Shown here in pieces: positions 32,180 to 41,878 of a stretch of 64,000 nt of DNA. The stretch is taken from NCBI RefSeq assembly GCF_013359755.1, contig NZ_JABMCJ010000085.1, positions 62,001 to 126,000 of the forward strand. Reading direction: 5' to 3'. The translations under genes were made by a program, and so were the position numbers. A model generated the notes under the pieces. It made no database searches. It was not told the origin of the DNA and saw only the letters and a program-made list of their open reading frames with translations. Source of the stretch: Tardiphaga robiniae. GTDB taxonomy: Bacteria; Pseudomonadota; Alphaproteobacteria; Rhizobiales; Xanthobacteraceae. Positions within the stretch are counted from its first letter, which is position 1; every line of letters starts with the position of its first letter.

Positions 32180-33619
32180 ATGGGAACATCATCCAATTCA
32201 TCCGATCAGAAGCTCTCGCGCGGTGCGTTGATTGCGCTCGTGGTCGGCTCGATGGTCGGCTCCGGGATCTTTGCATTGCCATCGGCATTCGGTCGCGCCA
32301 CGGGCGGTCTCGGCGCCCTGATTGCCTGGTGCATCGCCGGCACCGGAATGCTGATGCTCGCTTTTGTCTTTCAGACGCTGTCCCGGCGTCGGCCCGATCT
32401 CGATACGGGCATTTTCGCCTATGCTGAAGCTGGCTTCGGCGACTATGCCGGCTTTGCATCTGCGGCCGGTTACTGGATCGGATGCTGCCTTGCCGATGTT
32501 GCGTGTCTTGTGCTGATCAAAGCGACACTGGGACAGTTCTTTCCGGTGTTTGGCGACGGCACCACACGCGTTGCGATCGTGGCCGCTTCGTTGCTGCTCT
32601 GGAGCGTTCACATCCTTATCCTCCGGGGCATCAAGGAAGCTGCTGCGCTCAATACGATTGCGACATTCGCGAAGATGATTCCGATACTCCTTTTCATCGT
32701 CGTTGCCGCTTTTGCGTTCAAGGCCGATGTCTTCGCGGATAATTTCTGGGGCGGTGAGGAGCCGAGCTTTGCCAGTGTGTCGAGCCAGGTTCGCAACACG
32801 ATGCTCGTCACCGTATTCGTGTTCGTGGGGATCGAAGGAGCAAGCGTCTACTCGCGTTACGCAAAGGACCGCAACGATGTCGGGATCGCGACGGTTCTGG
32901 GTTTTCTCGGTGTGCTCGCTTTGCTTGTCCTGGTCACCATGCTGTCCTATGGAATTCTGCTCCGCCCAAAGCTGAGCGCGCTCGCGACGCCCTCGATGGC
33001 GGGCGTATTGGAAGCGATCGTTGGGCCTTGGGGCAAGGTATTCATCAGCATCGGCCTGCTGATCTCCGTGCTTGGAAACTATCTGTCCTGGTCATTGCTC
33101 GCCGCCGAGGTTCTGCATTCCGCGGCTGTCAATGGCACGATGCCGCGCTTCCTCACGCGCGAGAACGTCAACAAGGTACCCGCAGGGGCGCTGTGGCTTA
33201 CCAACTGCCTGATCCAGCTTTTCCTGCTCGTCACCTATTTTGCTGAATATGCCTTCACGCTGGCATTGAAGATGACGAGTTCAATGACGCTCATTCCCTA
33301 TCTGTTTGTCGCTGCATATGCACTTAAACTCGCATGGACCGGTGAAACATATCAGGCGGAGCCGCGCAGCCGCGCCATCGACTGGGTGCGCGGTGCGCTC
33401 GCCACGATTTACGCGGCTGTGATGATTTACGCAGGCGGTCCCACCTTCCTGCTGCTTTCGGCACTTCTCTATGCGCCGGTCACGATCCTGTTTGTGATCG
33501 CGCGGCGGGAACAGAAAGCGACGGTCTTTGCATCTGCCGAAGGAATCCTGTTCGGAGCGATCCTCGTGGCAGCGGCCGCTGGCCTCTACAATCTTGCGAT
33601 GGGCAATATTTCCATCTAG
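32180..33619 (+). CDS. APC-family basic amino acid antiporter (ArcD/AdiC-like), copy 1
   Basis: Inner-membrane transporter of 479 residues with 12 or 13 helices. The first-helix motif VGSMVGSGIFALP and the sixth-helix stretch VFVGIEGASVYSRYA are the substrate-binding regions of arginine/ornithine or arginine/agmatine exchangers. It is about 55% alike by eye to the protein at 42163. The start at 32180 has only a weak ribosome site. No decarboxylase or deiminase gene is adjacent; it follows the frameshifted gene and converges on the AI-2E-type gene. Confidence 0.87.
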   Translation: MGTSSNSSDQKLSRGALIALVVGSMVGSGIFALPSAFGRATGGLGALIAWCIAGTGMLMLAFVFQTLSRRRPDLDTGIFAYAEAGFGDYAGFASAAGYWIGCCLADVACLVLIKATLGQFFPVFGDGTTRVAIVAASLLLWSVHILILRGIKEAAALNTIATFAKMIPILLFIVVAAFAFKADVFADNFWGGEEPSFASVSSQVRNTMLVTVFVFVGIEGASVYSRYAKDRNDVGIATVLGFLGVLALLVLVTMLSYGILLRPKLSALATPSMAGVLEAIVGPWGKVFISIGLLISVLGNYLSWSLLAAEVLHSAAVNGTMPRFLTRENVNKVPAGALWLTNCLIQLFLLVTYFAEYAFTLALKMTSSMTLIPYLFVAAYALKLAWTGETYQAEPRSRAIDWVRGALATIYAAVMIYAGGPTFLLLSALLYAPVTILFVIARREQKATVFASAEGILFGAILVAAAAGLYNLAMGNISI

Positions 33620-33635
33620 TCGGAGTTTCCCGCCT

Positions 33636-34751
33636 TTACCTAAGGTCAGGACCGTCGTTCAGGTTATCTCCCAGGCAGTCCTCCACATAGAGTCGAAGAA
33701 CGGCGACGCGCCCGATCGCGAATAGCGGCATCGCAAGCGCAATTCCCAGGACGCCGAACAGAGAGCCGAGCAGGACGATGGCGACCAGCGTCCATGCGGG
33801 CGGCAACTCCACCGCGCGCCGCTGAATAAGCGGGCCGATCACATAGCCCTCGATGGATTGAATAACGGTGTAGATCCCGATGGCCCAGATCACCATCGAG
33901 GGACCAAGCGGCATTGCCACCAATCCCACGGGGATACTGGCCAATATCGGCCCGAGATAAGGCACGAAGTTCGACAGACCGGCCTGCAGGCCAAGCAGAA
34001 AGGCGCTTGGAAGCCCGAGCAAATAGAGCGCCAGCCACACGCAGGCGGTCATCAGGACGATCCGGATCAATTGCCCCATGAGCCATGAGCGCAGCACGGC
34101 GCCCATTTCATCCAGAACAGAGCGCATGCGCTCACGCGAGGAGGGCTTGACCAGCAATACGACACCGTCGCGATAGGCCTGCGGATCGAGCGAAAAGAGA
34201 AGGCCGAGAAATATGATGACGAGCGTATTGGCAAGAAAGCTTGAGGCGGTCCCGACGGCCGATTGAGCGTGGCCAAAGAGCTTGTCGTGATCGGGAAACC
34301 AGCGGGAGAAGTCGCGCCCTCCGTCCGGGCCGAACAGATCCACGCCAAAAGCCAGAAGACGTTGTTGCAGGACATCCAGTTGTGCGTCCATGACGCGCAT
34401 CAGGATCCGGGCCTGCTCGGGGATTTTTCCAATCCCCCATATTGTCCCGAGCACGATCACTGCAGTCAGGATGACGATTACGATGGTTAGCCGCCACGCG
34501 CGCCCGATCGGAATGTATCGACCAAGCGATCGAGCGCAGGCATCGAGAAGCGATGCAAGCAGGATCGCCGCAAATATGATGAGAAGGCTGGACGACGCGC
34601 GCCATGCGAGGAAGATGCCGCTGGCAACACCCAGAATAACGAGTGCTCCCCCGAGGGTCAGCCGCCGGCCGGCATTCGCTCCTGCCGTCGGAAGATCCTG
34701 ACTTCGAACGTCCTTGGCTAGGATGGCTTGATCCACTCTCGGCTCAGGCAT
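33636..34751 (-). CDS. AI-2E family (PerM-type) permease
   Basis: Membrane protein of 371 residues with about eight helices and the family's large periplasmic loop. The C-terminal motif GLSNFVPYLGPILASIP, then PLIQRR and LLGSLFGVLGI, is diagnostic. Members export AI-2, ions or small molecules; some act as Na+/H+ exchangers, which would fit the pH theme of the island, but the substrate cannot be read from sequence. The start at 34751 follows a GGGGGA ribosome site. It lies 24 bp after the response regulator gene and may be co-transcribed with it. Confidence 0.88.
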   Translation of the reverse strand: MPEPRVDQAILAKDVRSQDLPTAGANAGRRLTLGGALVILGVASGIFLAWRASSSLLIIFAAILLASLLDACARSLGRYIPIGRAWRLTIVIVILTAVIVLGTIWGIGKIPEQARILMRVMDAQLDVLQQRLLAFGVDLFGPDGGRDFSRWFPDHDKLFGHAQSAVGTASSFLANTLVIIFLGLLFSLDPQAYRDGVVLLVKPSSRERMRSVLDEMGAVLRSWLMGQLIRIVLMTACVWLALYLLGLPSAFLLGLQAGLSNFVPYLGPILASIPVGLVAMPLGPSMVIWAIGIYTVIQSIEGYVIGPLIQRRAVELPPAWTLVAIVLLGSLFGVLGIALAMPLFAIGRVAVLRLYVEDCLGDNLNDGPDLR

Positions 34752-34775
34752 GGTCCCCCACATTTCCTATGGCAG

Positions 34776-35411
34776 CTAGGGTCCAATCAGTTTCATGCGA
34801 ATTGCATACCGGACCAGTTCGGCAGTGGAGGAAACTCCAAGCTTGCGCATGGCGGATGCGCGGTGGGCTTCGACAGTTTTCACGCTGAGATTCAGTACCG
34901 TGCCGACGGACTTGTTGGTGTGTCCTTCGGCGATCAGCTGAACAACGTTTTGCTCGCGTAACGACAGCAGGACTTTCGATTTGTCCTTCTTGCTGGCCAG
35001 GTAGTCGTGAAGCAATTTTTCCACGACCACACCGGTGAAGTAAGGCCGGTGATTGAGTAATGCGTCGATCGCTGCAATGAGATGATGTCGCGCATCTGAC
35101 TTTAACAAGAAGCCTCGTACCCCTGCCAGGAGGGATTCGGTGAGGACTTCATTGCTTTCATGCATTGTCAGGATGAGCACCTCCGTCCGGGGGTAATGCA
35201 ACTTGATCTGACGGCTCACCTCCAGACCATTCAGGACGGGCATGGAATAGTCGACAATTGCTATATCGGGCTTCAACTCCCTGATCATGGCGACCGCAGC
35301 CCTGCCATCGCTCGCTTCTCCGCTCACCGCCCAGTCCGCACGACTTTCGACGATCGCGCGCAATCCGGATCGCACGACTTCATGATCGTCTGCAATCAAG
35401 ATCTGCTTCAC
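34776..35411 (-). CDS. NarL/FixJ-type response regulator (copy 1)
   Basis: Two-domain regulator, 211 residues from the GTG at 35411 (a GTG at 35438 would add nine). The receiver has the acidic pocket DDH, phospho-accepting Asp54 in IVDYSMP, a Thr and Lys107-region LLKSD. The C-terminal LuxR-type helix-turn-helix reads LSLREQNVVQLIAEGHTNKSVG. It is a close paralog of the next gene upstream and the last of a kinase-regulator-regulator set on the minus strand. Confidence 0.9.
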   Translation of the reverse strand: MKQILIADDHEVVRSGLRAIVESRADWAVSGEASDGRAAVAMIRELKPDIAIVDYSMPVLNGLEVSRQIKLHYPRTEVLILTMHESNEVLTESLLAGVRGFLLKSDARHHLIAAIDALLNHRPYFTGVVVEKLLHDYLASKKDKSKVLLSLREQNVVQLIAEGHTNKSVGTVLNLSVKTVEAHRASAMRKLGVSSTAELVRYAIRMKLIGP

Positions 35412-35542
35412 AGTGCCGTTCCCATTCGTTGGAACCACTGGCCATATCCAATTGACGAAAGCAGCTCGCTAGAACAACCGCCTCGAAATGATATGCGTCA
35501 CGGCTGCCAAATCCGTGAAGGCCGTCGACCATGTTTGCGCAA

Positions 35543-36172
35543 TCACGCTTCTACTAGATTGTTTCGTACGGCGTACCGAACCAGACCCGCAGTCGATTTT
35601 ACGTTGAGCTTGCGCATCGCCGCAGCTCGGTGGGTCTCGGTCGTCTTGATACTCAAATTCAAAGTCTCGCTTACACGCTTGTTGCTGTAACCCTCGGCAA
35701 CCAGTTTAACGATTGTCTTCTCGCGCGGCGAAAGCGATCGGCTTGTGCCAATATTTCCGTCGGATGATCCGACCATTGTGCCGCAAGTCTCGCCGGCATG
35801 AAACGATCTGTGATGCATCAGTGATTCAACGGCCGCCAGGAGCATTTTGTTGGCATCGGATTTTCGCAGGAATGCGCGAACGCCAACTTGAGATGCCTGT
35901 AGCTCGAGCGCGATCGAGTCGTGCATCGTGAAGATAAGCACCTCTGTTGGAAGTTTGTATTCCTTCATCCGCCTCGCAACTTCGAGGCCGGTCATGAATG
36001 GCATCGAGTAATCAACGATAGCGACATCCGGCTGCTTCTCGATGGCGCAAGCAACGGCTTCTTTACCATCGCGAGCCTCGCCAACGACCTCCCATCCGGG
36101 ACGTCGTTCCAGAATTGCACGAATTCCAGCCCGCACCGCGTCATGATCATCGGCTATCATAATCTGCTTCAT
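35543..36172 (-). CDS. NarL/FixJ-type response regulator (copy 2)
   Basis: Regulator of 209 residues. Receiver residues DDH (8-10), Asp54 in IVDYSMP, and Lys in FLRKSD are intact. The LuxR helix-turn-helix LSPREKTIVKLVAEGYSNKRVS occupies about residues 147-168. It sits between the kinase gene (121 bp upstream) and its paralog (131 bp downstream). The pair could bind the same operator with different partners or affinities. Confidence 0.9.
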   Translation of the reverse strand: MKQIMIADDHDAVRAGIRAILERRPGWEVVGEARDGKEAVACAIEKQPDVAIVDYSMPFMTGLEVARRMKEYKLPTEVLIFTMHDSIALELQASQVGVRAFLRKSDANKMLLAAVESLMHHRSFHAGETCGTMVGSSDGNIGTSRSLSPREKTIVKLVAEGYSNKRVSETLNLSIKTTETHRAAAMRKLNVKSTAGLVRYAVRNNLVEA

Positions 36173-36293
36173 GGTCCTCAGTACTCCGATGTCATTTCCT
36201 TACAGGCGGCAAAATACTTTCATCGAGAAGATCTAGCCCCTGGAGTTCGTTGCCCTCGCTGAGCGTCAGATTGTTGAATCCGTTAGCTGACCT

Positions 36294-37190
36294 TTAGCCA
36301 TGCGACGGTCGGATCTTCGTCGATCCTCGGCCGCCCTGGTGGATACCCGCTGGTTTGTTTCCTTTGCGCGAGATGGCTTGTGGAATAGTCGCGTACACCG
36401 TTGTCCCGCTACATGCCGCTGTGGATGACGAGTGGATCTCAAATGTGCCTCCCATCTGATCCAGTCTCGTTCTCATGGCCGGAATTCCAACACCAAGCGG
36501 CACTGCCTTATGGCGATCTCTCGCCTGAGAAATCGGCATTCCGCAGCCGTTATCGCTGATCCGAAGCGTGACGTTGATGTCTGTGGCCTTGATCGAGATA
36601 GTCACCTGCGTCGCTTTCGCGTGCCTGAAGACGTTCGCGAGGGCTTCCTGGATAACTCTCAGCAATGAGCGCTGCGTTTCGTTAGGCAATGCATCGACCG
36701 CAGCATCGATCTTGAGACGCGTTTCCAGCGATGTCCGCGATGAAAGCCCCACCACAAACTCCTCGATCGCCGACTTCAATCCGCCGTCGAGCAAGTTCTG
36801 GGGATGCAGGAGGTAGGTGAAAGCCCTGATTTCCCTAAGGGCCTCACAGATCGACACGTCGATCTCATCACAAATTTTTATGGCGCTGCCGATGCCAGCA
36901 ACGGCGCACCTCATTCGCATCATATTCAAACTCGCGGCCAGCAGATGCTGGCAAGTCGAATCGTGAAGGTCTGATGCAATCCGCTGCTGCATATCCTCCT
37001 GAAGCGCTAAGAGCTGCTTACCAGGGCCTGATTTGCCAAGTTTCAATTTTGTTCGTGCACTAGCAGTGCCGCTGAAAGTGTCGTGAACCACGATCTTTTC
37101 CCGAACGTGAATTCGACACGAGTCGTCTACGTGAGCCTTGTGGGCCATCATGTAGTCCGATGCTTCTTGGATCGAGTGGCGAGTAACCAC
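36294..37190 (-). CDS. Soluble NarX/DegS-type sensor histidine kinase
   Basis: Protein of 298 residues (GTG 37190; ATG 37151 is possible). There are no transmembrane helices. The dimerisation/phospho-acceptor region (HisKA_3) has His76 in IASDLHDST. The ATPase domain has the N box RVIQEALANVFRHA and G boxes DNGCGMP and GVGIPAMRTRL. The N-terminal 60 residues have no PAS or GAF domain, so the signal must be sensed by that short region or by a partner protein. It probably phosphorylates both adjacent NarL-type regulators. Confidence 0.88.
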   Translation of the reverse strand: MVTRHSIQEASDYMMAHKAHVDDSCRIHVREKIVVHDTFSGTASARTKLKLGKSGPGKQLLALQEDMQQRIASDLHDSTCQHLLAASLNMMRMRCAVAGIGSAIKICDEIDVSICEALREIRAFTYLLHPQNLLDGGLKSAIEEFVVGLSSRTSLETRLKIDAAVDALPNETQRSLLRVIQEALANVFRHAKATQVTISIKATDINVTLRISDNGCGMPISQARDRHKAVPLGVGIPAMRTRLDQMGGTFEIHSSSTAACSGTTVYATIPQAISRKGNKPAGIHQGGRGSTKIRPSHG

Positions 37191-37616
37191 TAAGGTTAAA
37201 TGCCATCGTTCTCTTGCGCGAAGTTATCCTTACTAAATACCCTTGATTGAATCGGCGTCAAGTAAGATGTCGCCAGATCGTCCGATGTGCGACTGACTGT
37301 ACTCAGTCTCAAAATATACGAAGTAACAATAGAAGTAATTTCAGTTAATTGCCGCGTTTGCTTTGCACAAGGAACCTTGTCGTCTTCAACAGGGCGCATG
37401 AATCCCGCTACGGTTTGAGAGCGTCCAGCAGCGCGTCAGAGAATCGTTGGTACGATCAGTAGTTTCCCCGATACCGGGTAGATATCCGCCCCCCCAGAAT
37501 AGTTTGAGTCATAGAAGAATTGGCGGGCAAGCGATCACGCAGGCAGAAGCCAGTTACCTGCTTTTGCAAGATGGTCGCGAATCTGGTGTGCAATTTTGCT
37601 CAGCGAGGGTTTCTTT
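37191..37616. other. Divergent intergenic region between kinase and RND operon
   Basis: About 425 bp, AT-richer than its flanks, with no gene. It should hold promoters for the kinase (leftward) and the RND operon (rightward). The island operator motif at 37458-37472 is the only notable element. Confidence 0.5.
37458..37472 (+). promoter_or_regulatory. Island operator motif upstream of the RND operon
   Basis: AGTA-GTTTC-CCCGAT keeps the right half and the spacing but has a weaker left half. CAGTAGTTTCCC resembles the FixJ binding sites I recall from Sinorhizobium promoters (TAAGTAGTTTCCC). It ends 145 bp before the lipoprotein start. Confidence 0.45.
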
Positions 37617-38738
37617 ATGCCTGCGTATGCGCGTCATGCCTACCTATGTCGAGTTACACGATATCGGACGATTATAATTATTCTAACAATTGTGCCGGCG
37701 TTTCTGCTGACGGCGTGCGGCAGAGAGTCTGATGAAGCCGCTCCTGTCGTGCGGCCCGTGCGTACAGTCACTGTTGCGAAGAGCATTGCGGGCGCGCCGC
37801 TTTCATTCACCGGCCGTATCGAAGCGGAAGACGAGGTGGCGCTGGCATTTCGTATCTCGGGTCGGCTGATCGAAAACAACGGGAAGACCGGAGATCGGGT
37901 GCAGCCCGGTCAGGTCATCGCGCGGCTTGAATCCCAGAATGAGTTGAACACGTTGCGCCAGGCCCAGGCGGCAGTCGCGGCCGCGCAGGGGCAGCTGACC
38001 CAGGCACGCAACCATTTCGATCGTCAGCAGACGTTGCTTGCACAGGGCTGGACCACCCGCGTCAATTACGACCAGGCAACGCAGGCGCAACAAACCGCTC
38101 AATCGCAGGTCGATGCCGCCGAGGCCCAGCTCAAGACGGCACATGATCTGGTGAGCTTTACCGAGCTGAAGGTAGATGCACCGGGCGTCATAACCGCTGT
38201 CGGACCTGGCGCCGGAGAAGTTGTTCAGGCTGGGCAAATGATTCTCAGGCTGGCGCGGCAAGATGGCCGCGACGCAGTCTTTGACGTACCGGCTCAATTT
38301 TTTCGATCGGCACCGAGCGATCCGCAAATAGCCGTCAGCCTGACCGACGATCCCGCGGTGACGGCTCACGGTCGTGTCCGTGAGGTCGGCGCCCAGGCCG
38401 ATCCCGTCACGCGCACCTTTGAAATCAAGGTTGGCCTGACGGATCCGCCGGCGGCCATGCGGCTTGGCGCGACCGTCGTGGGGCGCATGGAAATGGATGC
38501 CGTCCCCATGATCGAGATCCCGGCATCGGCATTGACGAGGGCCAATCAACAGCCCGCAGTCTGGATTGTCGATCCCGCGAGTCGCACGGTTTCGATCCGA
38601 AACGTGGACGTCTTGCGCTTCGAGCAAGCGCAGGTCGTGGTGTCTCAGGGACTCGACACGGGGGAGGTCATCGTGACCGCGGGTGTGCAGGCGCTGCACC
38701 CCGGCCAGAAAATACGTCTTCTTGGGTCAGAGCAATGA
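37617..38738 (+). CDS. RND efflux membrane-fusion lipoprotein
   Basis: Periplasmic adaptor of 373 residues. A lipoprotein signal with lipobox LLTAC lies at about residues 31-35. The barrel-sandwich (FTGRIEAEDEVALAFRISGR), coiled hairpin (about 100-150, AQAAVAAAQGQLTQARNHF) and beta-barrel (VTRTFEIKVGL) domains are in the usual order for AcrA/TriA-type proteins. ATG 37617 is preferred over an upstream TTG because of a GAGGG ribosome site. Its stop overlaps the pump gene (ATGA). No outer-membrane TolC gene is nearby. Confidence 0.9.
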   Translation: MPAYARHAYLCRVTRYRTIIIILTIVPAFLLTACGRESDEAAPVVRPVRTVTVAKSIAGAPLSFTGRIEAEDEVALAFRISGRLIENNGKTGDRVQPGQVIARLESQNELNTLRQAQAAVAAAQGQLTQARNHFDRQQTLLAQGWTTRVNYDQATQAQQTAQSQVDAAEAQLKTAHDLVSFTELKVDAPGVITAVGPGAGEVVQAGQMILRLARQDGRDAVFDVPAQFFRSAPSDPQIAVSLTDDPAVTAHGRVREVGAQADPVTRTFEIKVGLTDPPAAMRLGATVVGRMEMDAVPMIEIPASALTRANQQPAVWIVDPASRTVSIRNVDVLRFEQAQVVVSQGLDTGEVIVTAGVQALHPGQKIRLLGSEQ

Positions 38739-41700
38739 CCGGCTTCAACCTCTCGGAATGGGCACTTAAGCACCGTTCCCTGGTGGTTTATGTCATGATT
38801 GTTGCCGTTATCTTCGGTGTCCTATCCTACTTCCGCCTCGGTCGCAGCGAGGACCCGTCATTCATCATCAAGACGATGATCGTTCAGGCGGCATGGCCCG
38901 GAGCAACGGTTGAGGAGACCGTCAAACAGGTCACCGAGCGGCTCGAGCGCAAGCTGCAGGAAACACCGCATCTGGACTTCCTGCGCAGTTTCACGCGGGC
39001 AGGCGTCACCACAATCTTCGTCAACCTGCAGGGAAACGCGAACGCCAAACAAGTCTCCGACACCTGGTATCAGGTCCGCAAGAACATTGGTGACATCCGC
39101 CATACGCTGCCGGCAGGGGTGGTCGGACCCGGGTTTAACGATGATTTCGGCGATACGTTCGGAATCATCTATGGCTTCACGAGCGACGGTTTCACGCACC
39201 GCGCGCTTCGCGACTATGTGGAAGACGTCCGCTCGAAGCTTCTTCTTGTCCCCGACGTATCGAAGATCGAGTTGCTGGGAGCTCAGGACGAGCGGATCTT
39301 TGTTGAATTTTCGATGAAGGAACTGGCAAGCCTTGGCATCGACCGCACCGCACTGCTGTCCGCTCTCCAGACGCAAAATATCATAAGGCCAGCCGGCACG
39401 ATTCAAACGGGCGACGAGACGCTATCGCTTCGGGTGTCGGGTGCATTTCAGTCCGAGCAGGATGTTGCTGACATCAACTTCGTTGCTGGCGGGCGCATGA
39501 TCCGCCTGAGTGACATCGCCCGGATTACGCGCGGCTATTCCGATCCGCCGCAGCCCTTGTTTCGCGTCAATGGCGAACCAGCCATTGGCCTGGCCATCTC
39601 GATGCGTGACGGCGGAGACATTCTCGCGCTCGGCAAGAGTCTCAAGCGGGCGATGGCTGCGATCACGGCGAATCTTCCGATTGGCATCGAACCGAAGCTC
39701 ATTGCCGATCAGGCTGTCACGGTCGAGAGCGCCATCTCCGAATTCATGATGTCGCTGCTGCAGGCAATTGCCATCATTCTCGTGGTGAGTTTTATCAGCC
39801 TCGGCGTGCGCCCGGGCCTGATCATTGCGCTGTCCATACCGCTGACACTCGCCATCGTGTTCCCGATCATGAAGCTTGCCGGAATCGATATGCAGCGCAT
39901 ATCGCTCGGCGCGCTCATCATCGCCCTCGCGCTCCTCGTCGATGATGCGATGACCACCACGGATGCCACCCTGAACCGGCTGGCTGAAGGCGACGACAAG
40001 GTTCAGGCTGCCAGCTTTGCCTTTCGCACCTACGCGTTCGCCATGCTGGCGGGAACACTGGTGACCATCGCGGGCTTCGTGCCTGTCGGCTTTGCCGCGA
40101 GTTCTGCGGGAGAATACACGTTCTCCCTCTTTGCCGTTGTCAGTATTGCGCTGATCGTCTCCTGGTTCGTTGCCGTGATCTTCGCTCCGCTGATGGGCGT
40201 TGTCATCCTCAAGCCGCCGAAGGAGCGCAAGACGGATGCCCCCGGCAGAGTTTTCAGGTGGTATCGCGGCTTTCTGATATTCGCCATGCGGGCGAAATGG
40301 CTGACCATCGCGCTCTCGCTGGTGCTTTTCGTCGGCTCGTTTCTTCTTCTCCCGTTCATCCCCCGGCAATTCTTCCCGTCGTCCGATCGTCCGGAATTGC
40401 TCGTCGATATCAGCCTGCCGCAAAACGCATCCATTTATGCCAGCCAGACAGCGGCACAGAAATTCGATGCTGCCCTGCAGGGTGATCCGGATGTTGCGCG
40501 CTGGAGCACCTATGTGGGCCGCGGTGCTATCCGGTTCTATCTTCCGCTCAATGTTCAGCTGCCAAATGATTTCTTTACCCAGTCAGTGGTCGTCGCAAAG
40601 GATGTCGCGGCGCGTGAACGCATCCGCGCAAAGCTGGAGACGCTTCTGGCGAATGATTTCCCCAATGCGATTACACGGGTCTCGCCTCTTGAGCTTGGGC
40701 CGCCGGTCGGCTGGCCCGTCCAATATCGCGTCAGTGGTCCTGACGCAGGCATGGTGCGCGAAATTGCGTTCAAGCTTGCTCAGGTCATCGCCGCCAATCC
40801 CCAGGCGAATGGTGTCAATTTTGACTGGATCGAGCCTGCAAGGCAGGTGCGTATTCGGGTCAATCAGGACAAGGCGCGGTTGCTGGGGCTGAGTTCTCAA
40901 GCCCTGGCAGGCGTGCTGAATACGGTCATCTCAGGCACCACGGTCACCCAGGTTCGCGATGATATCTATTTGATCGATATCGTTGCGCGCGCGGTCGATG
41001 AGCAGCGCGTCTCGTTGCCCAACTTGCGCAATTTGCAAGTTCCGCTGCCAGGCGGGCAGACGGTTTCGCTCAGCCAGTTTGCAACTTTCGAATACGAGCA
41101 GGAATATCCCCTGATCTGGCGGCGCGACCGTGTCCCGACCCTGACGGTGCAGACGGATATCACTGCCGGTGCAATTCCGGAATCCGTCGTCAACTCGCTG
41201 ACGCCGGCCGTTGCCGCGTTGTCGAAGACCATTCCAGCATCCTACAGGATCGTGGTTGGGGGCACGGTCGAAGAAAGTCAGAAATCGCAAGCGTCGGTCA
41301 TCGCCGTTGTGCCGGTGATGCTACTGATCATGTTTACGGTCCTCATGATCCAGCTCCAGAGCTTTCAGCGGCTGTTTCTCGTCCTGAGCGTCGCGCCCCT
41401 TGGGCTCATCGGCGTGGTCGCCGCCCTTCTGCTGTCAGGCCGGCCGCTCGGTTTCGTTGCGATCCTGGGCATTCTCGCACTGCTCGGCATGATCACGAAA
41501 AATGCGGTGATCCTGATCGGTCAGATCGATGCTGAACGTGATGAGGGGAAGAGCGTGTGGGACGCCGCGCTGGATGCCTCGAGCTCTCGTTTTCGCCCGA
41601 TCATGCTGACGGCCGTGTCGACCGTGCTCGGCATGATACCGATCGCTCCGACGGTGTTCTGGGGCCCGATGGCCTTTGCGATCATGGGTGGGCTGTTGGT

Positions 41701-41800
41701 TGCGACGGTTCTCACTCTGATCTTTCTGCCCACATTGTATGTGGCATGGTTCGGGGGAAAAGAGAGGGCGCCGGGGCCGCTCCGATCGGCGCAAGCATAG
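38735..41800 (+). CDS. RND efflux pump (HAE1-like)
   Basis: Inner-membrane pump of 1021 residues with the full two-fold repeat: helix 1, porter domain, helices 2-6, second porter domain and helices 8-12. The helix-4 proton-relay motif reads ALLVDDAM (two adjacent Asp). The helix-2 region and the GGLLVATVLTLIFLPTLY C-terminal end are typical. It works with the upstream adaptor to expel drugs, organic acids or lipids; the substrate is unknown. Unlike the decayed RND locus at 23-25 kb, this one is intact. Confidence 0.92.
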   Translation: MTGFNLSEWALKHRSLVVYVMIVAVIFGVLSYFRLGRSEDPSFIIKTMIVQAAWPGATVEETVKQVTERLERKLQETPHLDFLRSFTRAGVTTIFVNLQGNANAKQVSDTWYQVRKNIGDIRHTLPAGVVGPGFNDDFGDTFGIIYGFTSDGFTHRALRDYVEDVRSKLLLVPDVSKIELLGAQDERIFVEFSMKELASLGIDRTALLSALQTQNIIRPAGTIQTGDETLSLRVSGAFQSEQDVADINFVAGGRMIRLSDIARITRGYSDPPQPLFRVNGEPAIGLAISMRDGGDILALGKSLKRAMAAITANLPIGIEPKLIADQAVTVESAISEFMMSLLQAIAIILVVSFISLGVRPGLIIALSIPLTLAIVFPIMKLAGIDMQRISLGALIIALALLVDDAMTTTDATLNRLAEGDDKVQAASFAFRTYAFAMLAGTLVTIAGFVPVGFAASSAGEYTFSLFAVVSIALIVSWFVAVIFAPLMGVVILKPPKERKTDAPGRVFRWYRGFLIFAMRAKWLTIALSLVLFVGSFLLLPFIPRQFFPSSDRPELLVDISLPQNASIYASQTAAQKFDAALQGDPDVARWSTYVGRGAIRFYLPLNVQLPNDFFTQSVVVAKDVAARERIRAKLETLLANDFPNAITRVSPLELGPPVGWPVQYRVSGPDAGMVREIAFKLAQVIAANPQANGVNFDWIEPARQVRIRVNQDKARLLGLSSQALAGVLNTVISGTTVTQVRDDIYLIDIVARAVDEQRVSLPNLRNLQVPLPGGQTVSLSQFATFEYEQEYPLIWRRDRVPTLTVQTDITAGAIPESVVNSLTPAVAALSKTIPASYRIVVGGTVEESQKSQASVIAVVPVMLLIMFTVLMIQLQSFQRLFLVLSVAPLGLIGVVAALLLSGRPLGFVAILGILALLGMITKNAVILIGQIDAERDEGKSVWDAALDASSSRFRPIMLTAVSTVLGMIPIAPTVFWGPMAFAIMGGLLVATVLTLIFLPTLYVAWFGGKERAPGPLRSAQA

Positions 41801-41839
41801 TCAGATCGTATCTGTTTCACGCCGGACGCTTCGGCACTT

Positions 41840-41854
41840 AGGGTAACTCCCGGT
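41840..41854 (+). promoter_or_regulatory. Island operator motif, distal copy at the deiminase/Mrp operon
   Basis: AGGG-TAACT-CCCGGT differs from the island form by one base in the right half. It is the first of two copies 24 bp apart on the same strand, upstream of the operon that begins at 42163. Confidence 0.5.
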
Positions 41855-41863
41855 CTTCAACCT

Positions 41864-41878
41864 AGGGCATCACCCGAT
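41864..41878 (+). promoter_or_regulatory. Island operator motif, proximal copy at the deiminase/Mrp operon
   Basis: CCT-AGGG-CATCA-CCCGAT matches exactly. It continues into ATCGTGGTG, and the 17-bp block CACCCGATATCGTGxTG also occurs at 55430-55446. It lies 285 bp before the antiporter start; the transcript probably has a long leader. No gene is recognisable between 41801 and 42162. Confidence 0.55.
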
